The translations under genes and the position numbers were made by a program. From a virus: DNA of 22,266 bases. Location of the stretch: IMG/VR virus record IMGVR_UViG_3300027848_000109, positions 1 to 22,266 of that record. One strand, given 5' to 3'. The notes below the pieces were generated by a model, which saw only the letters and a list, made by a program, of their open reading frames with translations, searched no databases and was not told the origin of the DNA. Every line of letters starts with the position of its first letter. The stretch's first letter is position 1. Shown one piece after another: positions 1 to 7,531 of this stretch.

Positions 1-1
1 T

Positions 2-394
2 AGTGGTAGTGTTACTACACAAAAACATATTAAATACAGTGCAACATCAAAAAAATTAGTTAAGACATTACAGACATTATTATTGAATTTTGGAATAGTA
101 TCAAGTATTAAATATTCCAATGGTAAAAATGTTTGTGGTGTATATGATTTAAAAATACATTCGGAAGACGCTATTAAGTTTTACGATGAAATTGGCTTTA
201 GGTTGGAAATGAAACAAAATGGTCGAGATTTTTTATTAAATAAGATGGTAAATTCTGTATTTACATCAGTAATTGAAAATAAAAGTATATTCATAGATGA
301 AATAGTTCTAGTTGAAGAATTTGAAGATTACACATACGATTTACACGTCCCAGATTCTAACTCATTTATATCAAACGGTGTTATAAGTCATAAT
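2..394 (+). mobile_element. Terminase intein 1, C-terminal part only
   Basis: The first 131 visible residues do not belong to the terminase. They read as the end of an intein of LAGLIDADG type: SGSVTTQKHIKYSATSKKL and LQTLLLNFGIVSSIK match the second half of a DOD homing endonuclease. Then come block F (YTYDLHVPDSNSFISNG, Asp at F:4) and block G ending in SHN with Thr as the +1 extein residue. The junction falls right before GGKSILISTPNG, the terminase motif III region. The start of the intein is outside the window, so its first residue and first LAGLIDADG motif cannot be judged. At the left edge, where a DGS motif would be expected, I read SGS, which may be a lost catalytic acid. Confidence 0.88.
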
Positions 395-2719
395 ACTGGT
401 GGTAAATCAATTCTAATTTCAACCCCAAATGGGTATGACGCTTTGTATTATAAAACTTATGAGCAATCGATAAATGGTGATAATGATTATAACATAATAG
501 AAATGAAATGGTATCAAGACCCAAGATACAATAAAGATTTAAGATGGTTAAATAAAGAAGGGGTTTCATTTTCTGAGGTTGAGTTTACGCATGAGTCATA
601 CGAGGCTAGTTTGAGGGAAAACCTTAAACCAACCTCTAAGTGGTATGAGGATATGTGTAAGGGTATGAATAACGATAAGAGGAGAATTTCCCAAGAGTTA
701 GATGTATCATTTTTAGGTTCTGGTGGTAATGTAATAGACGATGAGTATATTATGATGCAAGAAAATTTAAATGTGTGTGACCCAAAGTTTATCGATAAGA
801 AATATTTTGATGGTCAGTACGGTTTAATTTGGGTTTGGGATGAACCAATTGAAAAACATGAGTATATTATGGCTTGTTTACCTATTGGTGAAAAAGTTTT
901 AACTGAAAATGGGTTAGTTAATATAGAGGATGTTAAATTTAGTGATAAATTAATTGGGGAGAATGGTGAGTATGTTAATATTATTAACACTCAGATTTAC
1001 CCAGTTGTTAATGAGGATGTTTATGAAGTTAAAATGAGTAACACCTTTAGAACTACTAAATTCACAAAAGAACACCCAATATTAATTAGTAAACCAAATT
1101 TAGACCTTAATCATGAAAAAAATGATTTTAATTACACCAAAATGGAGAGTGTTGAAATTGGGGATTGGTGTAAGGTACCTAATATTTATAAAAAAACAAT
1201 TGAGGGGGTATTTGACGGTAAATGGGTTAGTAACCCTGATTTTGATAGTGATAACCCATTAGAGGTCTTAGATTTTTGGTGGTTTATCGGAGTTTGGTTA
1301 GGTAATGGGCAATTAGATGACGTGAAAAACTCACATACTATGTCATTATCTTTTAATAAAACTGATACGGATAAAATGGATAAGTGTTTTTTGTTAATTA
1401 ATAAAATTTTTAACGTGAAACCATCTGTAGTTGAGGAAGGTCCATTAGTGAATTTAGTATTCGATTCTAAGTTTTTATATTATTTTATATTAGAAAATTT
1501 TGGTGAGAATAAGGATAATAAAAAGATAGCAGAATGGGTTAAATTCACACCTAAAGAATATAAAGAAGAATTGTTAAGAGGGTGTTTGGGTAGTTCTTTA
1601 TTAATAAATGTTGATAAAGATAGTCCTAAGATTTCATTTGTTAGCGTTAATTTAACTTTATTAGAGTCTATCCAAGATATTATTTTTTCATTAGGGGTGA
1701 TATCGTCAATCAATAAATTAAAGGGTGATAAGCGAAAAGAGATTTATAATTTAAAATTAAGTAATTATAGTAGTTTAGAGTTAATTAAATTATTATATGA
1801 TGATTTAAATACATTTAGTTTTGTTGATGACGTAACTTTAAATAAGGGTTCTGTAAAATCATGTCATTTTGATGATGATAAAGATTATATTTATTTTAGA
1901 GTTAACGATATAACTAGAAGTGAATACACTGGTAATGTATATAATTTTGAATGCGAAACGCATACTTTTATGTGTCATCATATAACGACACATAATTGTG
2001 ATGTTGCTAGGGGTGATGGTTCAGATAGTTCCACTTTTCAAATAATTGATTTCACAACTATGGAACAAGTTTGTGAGTATCAAGGTAAGATACAACCCGA
2101 TTTATTCGCTGAAATTATTGATGACTATGGTAAGAGGTATAACGCTTATGTTGTGGTTGATAATATTGGTGTTGGTGGGACTACCGCTATGAGGTTAGAA
2201 GAAATGAAATACCCTAATTTACATTATGATGAATCTAAATCTAGGTTATTTAATACTAACACAAACCCTATAGATGATAAGAATAAAGTGCCAGGTTTTA
2301 ACGTCAACGGAGTTAGACTTAATTTGGTTTCACTATTAGAGGAAAAGGTTAGAACTAACACCGTTAAGATTAGGTCTAAGAGGTTAATTAATGAAATGAG
2401 AACTTTCATATATAAAAACGCTAGACCTGACCATATGGAAGGTTATCACGATGATTGTTTAATGGCATTAGGTATGGGTTTATGGGTATTGGAGCATTCA
2501 TTTAAAAAACTTAGAAAAGTATCAGAAATGACAAAATCTATGTTAAGTGGTTGGATAATGCCTAACAATAATATTGATAGTGTGGTTAATAGTGGGTTTG
2601 TACCTAAAGATAGTAAAAATAAAAAGTCTTTACCAAAACCTAAATTTTCAGCGGTAGTAGCTAAGAATATGCAAGACCCAAATGGTGATTATAGTTGGTT
2701 ATTTAGTGGTTTCAAATAA
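2..2719 (+). CDS. Terminase large subunit (gp17-like), partial, interrupted by two inteins
   Basis: This is the DNA-packaging motor ATPase/nuclease of a T4-like phage, truncated on its 5' side: the frame is open from base 2, so the N-terminal ATPase part lies outside. Visible order: tail of intein 1 (2-394), an extein piece with the coupling motif STPNG just after the junction (395-874), intein 2 (875-1996), then the nuclease domain (1997-2719). The nuclease carries CDVARGDG with the first catalytic Asp, VVVDNIGVGG at the position of the T4 acidic residue, and GYHDDCLMAL with the last catalytic Asp, in the T4 gp17 spacing. The C-terminus is a Lys-rich tail ending in WLFSGFK. The extein joined across intein 2 would read EYIMA-CDVARG, matching the family. 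Intein removal is needed to rebuild the nuclease site. Family assignment is secure; splicing activity is inferred. Confidence 0.95.
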   Translation, partial: SGSVTTQKHIKYSATSKKLVKTLQTLLLNFGIVSSIKYSNGKNVCGVYDLKIHSEDAIKFYDEIGFRLEMKQNGRDFLLNKMVNSVFTSVIENKSIFIDEIVLVEEFEDYTYDLHVPDSNSFISNGVISHNTGGKSILISTPNGYDALYYKTYEQSINGDNDYNIIEMKWYQDPRYNKDLRWLNKEGVSFSEVEFTHESYEASLRENLKPTSKWYEDMCKGMNNDKRRISQELDVSFLGSGGNVIDDEYIMMQENLNVCDPKFIDKKYFDGQYGLIWVWDEPIEKHEYIMACLPIGEKVLTENGLVNIEDVKFSDKLIGENGEYVNIINTQIYPVVNEDVYEVKMSNTFRTTKFTKEHPILISKPNLDLNHEKNDFNYTKMESVEIGDWCKVPNIYKKTIEGVFDGKWVSNPDFDSDNPLEVLDFWWFIGVWLGNGQLDDVKNSHTMSLSFNKTDTDKMDKCFLLINKIFNVKPSVVEEGPLVNLVFDSKFLYYFILENFGENKDNKKIAEWVKFTPKEYKEELLRGCLGSSLLINVDKDSPKISFVSVNLTLLESIQDIIFSLGVISSINKLKGDKRKEIYNLKLSNYSSLELIKLLYDDLNTFSFVDDVTLNKGSVKSCHFDDDKDYIYFRVNDITRSEYTGNVYNFECETHTFMCHHITTHNCDVARGDGSDSSTFQIIDFTTMEQVCEYQGKIQPDLFAEIIDDYGKRYNAYVVVDNIGVGGTTAMRLEEMKYPNLHYDESKSRLFNTNTNPIDDKNKVPGFNVNGVRLNLVSLLEEKVRTNTVKIRSKRLINEMRTFIYKNARPDHMEGYHDDCLMALGMGLWVLEHSFKKLRKVSEMTKSMLSGWIMPNNNIDSVVNSGFVPKDSKNKKSLPKPKFSAVVAKNMQDPNGDYSWLFSGFK
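875..1996 (+). mobile_element. Terminase intein 2 with degenerate LAGLIDADG endonuclease
   Basis: This is a 374-residue intein. Block A begins with Cys1 (CLPIGEKVLTENGLVNIEDV), block B is FTKEHPILI, block F is VYNFECETHTF, and block G ends in THN followed by Cys+1. Splicing residues are therefore complete for a class 1 intein. The insertion point is immediately before CDVARG, adjacent to the first catalytic Asp of the terminase nuclease. Between the splicing halves lies a LAGLIDADG-type domain: WWFIGVWLGNGQLDD for block C and ELLRGCLGSSLLIN for block E. The usual catalytic Asp is Asn in the first (codon 1304-1306) and Ser in the second (codon 1595-1597), so the endonuclease is probably dead while splicing should persist. 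Confidence 0.93.
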
Positions 2720-2744
2720 AATAATATAAAGTAAAATAAATAAA

Positions 2745-2981
2745 ATGAGTAAAAAGGTTTTTTCATGTAAACCATATAGTAGTTTTTTATACACATGGTC
2801 ACCAGATACTGAGATAAATAAAAATAAGTCTAACTCAGTTGATAAATTAAAAACCCCAAGTTATTGCAATGCTGTGACCTCATCCCAAGGTGAGGATTGG
2901 GTGGTTACATATGTGTATGATAAAACATTTGATGGTATTTACCATAGATGGGCATACGTAGAGTGTGATTACGTGGAATAA
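2745..2981 (+). CDS. Small hypothetical protein between terminase and portal
   Basis: 78 residues, ATG start after an A-rich leader (AAATAAATAAAATG), in the 316-base gap between the terminase and portal genes. I do not recognise the family. It is rich in aromatic residues and contains SSQGEDWVVTYVYDKTFDG and YHRWAYVECDY near the C-terminus, suggesting a small beta-structured domain. There is no signal peptide or membrane segment. It lies 25 bases after the terminase stop and is followed by a perfect AT-rich palindrome, so it probably shares the packaging operon. Its reading direction, leader type and composition match its neighbours, which supports a real gene. Function unknown. Confidence 0.72.
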   Translation: MSKKVFSCKPYSSFLYTWSPDTEINKNKSNSVDKLKTPSYCNAVTSSQGEDWVVTYVYDKTFDGIYHRWAYVECDYVE

Positions 2982-2983
2982 GG

Positions 2984-3006
2984 CTTTATTTTATAATAAA
3001 ATAAAG
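2984..3006 (+). terminator. Palindrome after the 78-aa gene, possible weak terminator
   Basis: Eleven-base arms around a single central base (CTTTATTTTAT, A, ATAAAATAAAG), starting 3 bases after a stop codon and ending 29 bases before the portal start. Apart from the end C-G pair it is all A/T and has no long T-tract, so it may be a weak terminator, an RNA processing or stability hairpin, or a protein-binding palindrome. Confidence 0.4.
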
Positions 3007-3035
3007 TATATTAACATTAAAATTAAAATATAAAA

Positions 3036-6000
3036 ATGTCAAATAATAATAAAACAGTTTTCCAGAAATTAAGTGATATATTCACTAGAGATGGTGTTGC
3101 TATTAATAAACAAAATACTAATAGATATTCAATCGGTAATAATGAGATTTTAAGGACCTCATCAAAAGAAGAGTTTGAAACTGCTAAATTACAAGCACAA
3201 CAAAAGAAATATTTGAGTAAAAATTGGGCTAAGATTGATAGTGAAATGTTTCAAAAGTCAGTTCATTATGAGACAACTCGTGTTGGTTCCTATTCCGATT
3301 TTGAAAATATGGAATTTTACCCTGAAATAGCAGCAGCTTTAGATATAATGATGGAAGAGTCTACAACCGTAAATAATTATGGTAAGGTTCTTAATATATA
3401 TTCAAATAGTAAAAGGGTTAAAACAATTTTAGAAGATTTAATGTTCAGTAAATTGGATTTACACACTAATCTACCAATGTGGACTAGGAATACCCCTATT
3501 AGGGAGGATAGTATTATACCATTATTAGATGGAACTGAAGTAACTATTAAGGTGTTATCCGAAATGGTTAAAAATGGTGAGGAAGTTTGGAGTTATTCAA
3601 TTCAAGATGAAACAAAAGCTATTGTACCTAGTAAAATAACATGGTGTGATTTAACTAGAAAAGATAGTGAGCTATATAGGGTAACATTAGACGATGGGAC
3701 ATATATTGATACCACACCAGACCATGAGTATATGCTTAGAGATGGGTCATTTAAAAGAGCCGATGAATTAATCGAAGGCCAACCTTTAATGCCTTTCCAC
3801 ACAAAAAAAAGTGAAAATAAAATAGATTCTATTGGTGGTTATGAGAAAGTTTATAACCCATCAAGTATCAAATATAGGTTTACACACTCTATGGTTTCAA
3901 ATCAATGTATTAGGGACTTAGTTTACGAAAAATCTATTGGGGGCCAATTTGTTACGCATCACATAGATTTTAATAAATTAAATAACACCCCTAGTAATTT
4001 AATAAGGTTAACATGTTCATATAATTTAAAATTACCTGTAGAACATTTTGATAAAACATTAGACTCACCAGAGGTTACCAAAAAAAAGGTGGGTGGGGTA
4101 AATGTATTTTCAGTTGAAAAGTTAACTGAAACTTCAGACGTATATTGTTTAGAAGCTGTTGGCCCTAATGGAGAACAAGATAGACATAATTTCCCAGTTT
4201 GTAGTAAAGACTCTAATAGTCAATACGTTAGAGGTGGTGTGTTTTTATCCAACTGTAAATATGGTGATAATTTTTTACACCTAAATATAGATGATAAGAA
4301 AGGTGTTATCGGTGTTAGGCAATTACCAAATTTTGAGATAGAACGAAGAGATTTCGATTTTTTCGAAAATATGGGTGTTGCAAATTCAGATGATAGTAAT
4401 AATAAAACAAAGTTTCTTTGGAAGGGTAGAGATGTTGTGTTTAATTCTTGGCAAATAGCCCATTTTAGGTTATTAGGTGATGATAGAAAATTACCTTACG
4501 GTACCTCAGTGTTAGAGAAGGCTAGGCTAATTTGGAAACAATTACGTTTATCAGAGGATGCTATGTTGATTTATCGTGTAACTAGAGCACCAGAAAGACG
4601 TGTATATAAAATATTTGTTGGGAACATAGATAATGAGGATGTTGAATCTTATGTTAATGATATCGCTAATAAATTTAAAAGAACACCATTGATTGACGCA
4701 CAAACTGGTCAGATGGATTTAAGGTATAACCAAATGGGTTATGACCAAGATATATTCATACCTACTAGAACTGAAAACGCTGAAACACCAATAGATACAC
4801 TACCAGGTGCATGTATCGCATTAGATACCAGAATACCATTATTAGATGGTAGAACATTAGAGTTAAGTGAAATAATAAGTGAATGGGATAATGGTAATAA
4901 AGATATGTTGGTTTACTCTTGTGACCCTAATACAGGTGCCATGGCCCCAGGGATTATAACATGGGCTGGTGAAACTAGAATGAACACTGAAGTTATGAAA
5001 ATAACGTTAGATAATGGTGAGTCTATCACAACAACACCTGACCATAAATGGGTACATAGAACCAAAGGATTCGTTGAGGCTCAAGATTTGGTTGTTGGTG
5101 ATTCATTAATGCCTTTCTATAGAGATACTAATGAACGTGAGAAAGTTTGGGATTCAGCTAAACAAGAGTGGGTATTTACATATATAATGGTTAATGATTT
5201 TACAAAAAATGAAGGCGTTGAAAATAAAATGTCCGATGCTGAGGCTAATTATAACCATAAAATAATTACTATTGAATTTCTGGAATTGAAGCAAGATACT
5301 GGTACAATTACCGTAGATGGTGATGAATTATACCATAATTACCACACATTCGCAACAGAAGCTGGAGTGTTTATTAAAAATTCTAATCTAGACCAAATAG
5401 CTGATATTGAGTATTTACAAAGGAAATTATTCACAGCTTTAAGAGTACCTAAATCGTTTTTGGGTTTTGATGAGGCGACTGGTGAAGGTAAGAACTTAGC
5501 TTTACAAGATATTCGTTTTTCCAGAACGATTAATAGGATTCAACAATCTATGATTCAGGAGCTAAATAAGATTGCGATTATCCACCTATACCTTTTAGGT
5601 TTTGAGGATGATTTAGATAACTTTACATTAACACTTAATAACCCATCAACACAAGCTGAAATGCTTAAAGTAGAGCATTTGGGTAATAAATTTGATGTTT
5701 ATAAGAACGCTGTGAGTGATGCTGGTAATGGTTTTGCCACAATGTCAATGACTAGGGCCAAGCGTGATATATTAGGTTGGAGTGCTGACGAGATAAAGCA
5801 AGATTTAATTGAACAAAGAATGGAAAAGGCCGCTGCTTCCGAATTAGAAAACACTTCTAACGTAATTAAACATACGGGTTATTTTGACACGGTTGATAAG
5901 ATTTATGGTGATATGGATGTTGCGCTAAAAGGTGGTGGCGGTGAAGATGATGCTGATGTTGATAGTGAAGGTGGTTCACCTGATGGTGGCGGTTTCGGAG

Positions 6001-6401
6001 GTGGTTTCAGTGATGATGCTGGTGGTGATGATTTAGATTTCGGTGATGAGGATGATACCATTGAAGATGATGCTATTGAAGGTGGAACTGACGATGCTAT
6101 TGAAGGTGGAGCTGATGATGCTGCTGAGGATGGTGAGGGTGATGACTTCTCGTTTGAATCTAAAACACTTAGAAGTAATTTAATTAATGAGAAAATTGGT
6201 GAGCGAAAGTTAATCTTAAATAAAAAATTAGAAAATCGTAAGGGTAAGTACGTTAAAAATTATTTAAATAAATTAATTGAGTCGGTTACTATTAATGGTG
6301 TTGATGACACGGTAGAGCGTAACATTGATTCTAAAAATGAAAAAATAAATAGTAACATCAATAAAATGATGATTGAAATAGATAAAAAATTAAAAGAGTA
6401 A
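3036..6401 (+). CDS. Portal vertex protein (gp20-like) with two inteins
   Basis: Forms the dodecameric portal ring through which DNA is packaged and to which the tail joins. The 1121-residue precursor contains intein 1 at residues 154-406 and intein 2 at 593-782. Removing both leaves 678 residues (T4 gp20 is 524). Extein landmarks typical of T4-like portals: FYPEIAAALDIMMEES, the joined LPMWTRNT-CKYGDNF, LPNFEIERRDFDFF, VTRAPERRVYKIFVG, and joined IDTLPGA-SNLDQIADIEYL followed by LRVPKSFLGFD. The extra length is a C-terminal Gly/Asp/Glu-rich low-complexity stretch (about residues 967-1045) with repeated DDAIEGG units, then a basic, Lys/Asn-rich helical tail. ATG start follows an AATATAAAAATG leader. 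Assignment is firm; splicing is inferred from motifs. Confidence 0.95.
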   Translation: MSNNNKTVFQKLSDIFTRDGVAINKQNTNRYSIGNNEILRTSSKEEFETAKLQAQQKKYLSKNWAKIDSEMFQKSVHYETTRVGSYSDFENMEFYPEIAAALDIMMEESTTVNNYGKVLNIYSNSKRVKTILEDLMFSKLDLHTNLPMWTRNTPIREDSIIPLLDGTEVTIKVLSEMVKNGEEVWSYSIQDETKAIVPSKITWCDLTRKDSELYRVTLDDGTYIDTTPDHEYMLRDGSFKRADELIEGQPLMPFHTKKSENKIDSIGGYEKVYNPSSIKYRFTHSMVSNQCIRDLVYEKSIGGQFVTHHIDFNKLNNTPSNLIRLTCSYNLKLPVEHFDKTLDSPEVTKKKVGGVNVFSVEKLTETSDVYCLEAVGPNGEQDRHNFPVCSKDSNSQYVRGGVFLSNCKYGDNFLHLNIDDKKGVIGVRQLPNFEIERRDFDFFENMGVANSDDSNNKTKFLWKGRDVVFNSWQIAHFRLLGDDRKLPYGTSVLEKARLIWKQLRLSEDAMLIYRVTRAPERRVYKIFVGNIDNEDVESYVNDIANKFKRTPLIDAQTGQMDLRYNQMGYDQDIFIPTRTENAETPIDTLPGACIALDTRIPLLDGRTLELSEIISEWDNGNKDMLVYSCDPNTGAMAPGIITWAGETRMNTEVMKITLDNGESITTTPDHKWVHRTKGFVEAQDLVVGDSLMPFYRDTNEREKVWDSAKQEWVFTYIMVNDFTKNEGVENKMSDAEANYNHKIITIEFLELKQDTGTITVDGDELYHNYHTFATEAGVFIKNSNLDQIADIEYLQRKLFTALRVPKSFLGFDEATGEGKNLALQDIRFSRTINRIQQSMIQELNKIAIIHLYLLGFEDDLDNFTLTLNNPSTQAEMLKVEHLGNKFDVYKNAVSDAGNGFATMSMTRAKRDILGWSADEIKQDLIEQRMEKAAASELENTSNVIKHTGYFDTVDKIYGDMDVALKGGGGEDDADVDSEGGSPDGGGFGGGFSDDAGGDDLDFGDEDDTIEDDAIEGGTDDAIEGGADDAAEDGEGDDFSFESKTLRSNLINEKIGERKLILNKKLENRKGKYVKNYLNKLIESVTINGVDDTVERNIDSKNEKINSNINKMMIEIDKKLKE
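3495..4253 (+). mobile_element. Portal intein 1, Pro1-type, with HNH-like insert
   Basis: This 253-residue insertion lies between LPMWTRNT and CKYGDNF of the portal. Aligned on the shared IPLLDG motif with portal intein 2, its first residue is Pro (PIREDSIIPLLDG) rather than Cys, Ser or Ala. Block B is TTPDHEYML. Block F is VYCLEAV with HNF downstream, giving Cys at F:4 where Asp is usual. Block G ends in LSN with Cys+1, so the penultimate His is also missing. The central part contains FVTHHIDFNKLNNTPSNLI, an HNH-type nuclease core, but the usual final His region is not obvious. A nucleophile in block F is the hallmark of class 3 inteins, but the Trp at B:12 and Thr at G:5 expected there are absent. 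Confidence 0.88.
4812..5381 (+). mobile_element. Portal intein 2, mini-intein without endonuclease
   Basis: This 190-residue intein sits between IDTLPGA and SNLDQIADIEY of the portal. Block A is CIALDTRIPLLDG with Cys1, block B is TTPDHKWVHR, and the C-terminal part HTFATEAGVFIKN ends in Asn with Ser+1. The penultimate residue is Lys where His is usual. No LAGLIDADG or HNH motif is present in the linker, so it is a mini-intein that cannot mobilise itself. It shares IPLLDG, TTPDH and LMPF spacing with portal intein 1, which suggests common descent. Confidence 0.92.
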
Positions 6402-6419
6402 TAAATAACTTTACTAATA

Positions 6420-6454
6420 TTTTGCATATTTATTAATAAAAAAGATATGCAAAA
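6420..6454 (+). promoter_or_regulatory. Late-promoter-like TATTTAT motif inside a hairpin that covers the next start codon
   Basis: TATTTATTAATAAA at 6427-6440 lies 20 bases before the ATG at 6447 and is one of six such motifs in gene leaders here. It is embedded in a perfect 10-base inverted repeat (TTTTGCATAT at 6420-6429, ATATGCAAAA at 6445-6454). In RNA starting upstream, this repeat would place the start codon in a stem. Confidence 0.5.
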
Positions 6455-7232
6455 TTTTGGTAAAATAAAAACAACATTCAACACTTTATTAGCTGAAAGT
6501 TTGGGTGGTGGTGTTGGTAGTGAAGGCAATAAAAAAATTTTTGGGGAATTTGTAAGATTAGTTAAAGAGAGTGTAATACTTAGAACACAATTTAACGTGT
6601 TCTACGCTATCGAGGGTAAGGCTGAGGCTGACTCTTTTAAATCAAGTGAGTATGTTAAGGAATCAATTAATTTACTAAAAAAGTTTAACAACGATAAAAT
6701 ACTCGAAGAAAATTTAAAATTAATATCAATATTAAAAAAAAATAATATTAAATTGATTGAAAGTTATGAGAAATTGGAATTACATGAAAATATCAGTAAT
6801 TTAATTTTTAACAAACCTAATAGTAGAAATATTGATATGGTAGTGGAGTCATTATCAAAAGTTGTTAAATATGTTAATAGTAACGATGTTGTTATAACTG
6901 AGAAGAATGATAGCCTAATCCCAAATTCAGTTTTAATCAGTATGTTTGTTGATAAGTTTAACGATAAGTATGGTGATTTGACCGTTGAGAATAAAGAAAT
7001 TATTAAGATATCTTTATCAACTAATGAAGAAGATAAAAAGGTTATGTTTAATAAAATTAAGAATGAGTGTATTGAATTAGTAAACACCAACCTTAGTGAG
7101 AGTAATGATATTGATATAAAATCTAAATTATTAGATGTTAAAGACTCACTTTTAAGGATGGAATTTATTTCCGAAAATTACATTTCAGATATTACTAAAG
7201 TAATTGACTTGAAAGAAGCTTTGATTGAATAA
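6447..7232 (+). CDS. Hypothetical protein, 261 aa, head-module
   Basis: I do not recognise this family. It is predicted to be almost entirely helical and is rich in Lys, Asn, Glu and Ile, with several heptad-like stretches (for example KKNNIKLIESYEKLELHENI). The N-terminus MQNFGKIKTTFNTLLAES resembles the short amphipathic openings of other head-module proteins in this window (compare the ParB-like gene at 13703). It has no signal peptide or membrane segment. Its place between portal and prohead protease, where T4 carries small core proteins gp67 and gp68, makes an internal head or core role possible, but that is position-based inference only. It has its own TATTTAT promoter candidate just upstream. 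Confidence 0.8.
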   Translation: MQNFGKIKTTFNTLLAESLGGGVGSEGNKKIFGEFVRLVKESVILRTQFNVFYAIEGKAEADSFKSSEYVKESINLLKKFNNDKILEENLKLISILKKNNIKLIESYEKLELHENISNLIFNKPNSRNIDMVVESLSKVVKYVNSNDVVITEKNDSLIPNSVLISMFVDKFNDKYGDLTVENKEIIKISLSTNEEDKKVMFNKIKNECIELVNTNLSESNDIDIKSKLLDVKDSLLRMEFISENYISDITKVIDLKEALIE

Positions 7233-7259
7233 TTAATAATAAAAATAAAAACTTAAGAG

Positions 7260-7511
7260 ATGCCAGAAGGACAAATGGGCGGTTGGTTATTAGAACAAGC
7301 ACCAGTTATAGTAGTTATGGGGGTCGTTATTTGGTGGTTAGCTAAAAGGTTAGTTAAATCTGAGAGTTGTAAAGACGAAATGGCTAAGGATGTGATTAAA
7401 ATAACAACCCTATGGGAGAGTAAAGCGAATAAAATGAGTGATAGTGATGATTCTACTAAACATGAGATTATCACGTTATTACATGAGATAAGAGCTTTAC
7501 TACATAAATAA
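7260..7511 (+). CDS. Small single-pass membrane protein
   Basis: 83 residues. A hydrophobic segment at about residues 9-28 (APVIVVMGVVIWWLA) follows a short N-terminus, and a basic flank (KRLVK) then leads into a charged helical C-terminal half ending in IITLLHEIRALLHK. The layout fits an inner-membrane protein with a cytoplasmic helix. Holin-like and spanin-like roles are possible, but nothing in the sequence is specific. It starts 28 bases after the preceding stop and is followed 20 bases later by the cupin gene, so it is part of the same operon. No close family recognised. Confidence 0.75.
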   Translation: MPEGQMGGWLLEQAPVIVVMGVVIWWLAKRLVKSESCKDEMAKDVIKITTLWESKANKMSDSDDSTKHEIITLLHEIRALLHK

Positions 7512-7531
7512 TAAATAAAAAATTTTTAAGT

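Noticed and set aside
83-400. Terminase gene starting at base 83
   Set aside because: The frame is open back to base 2 and the residues belong to an intein, so the codon at 83 is internal, not a start.
6260-7474. Minus-strand open frames opposite the portal end and the 261-aa and membrane-protein genes
   Set aside because: They are shadows of plus-strand genes, with Ile/Leu/Ser-rich artefact composition and no leader signals.
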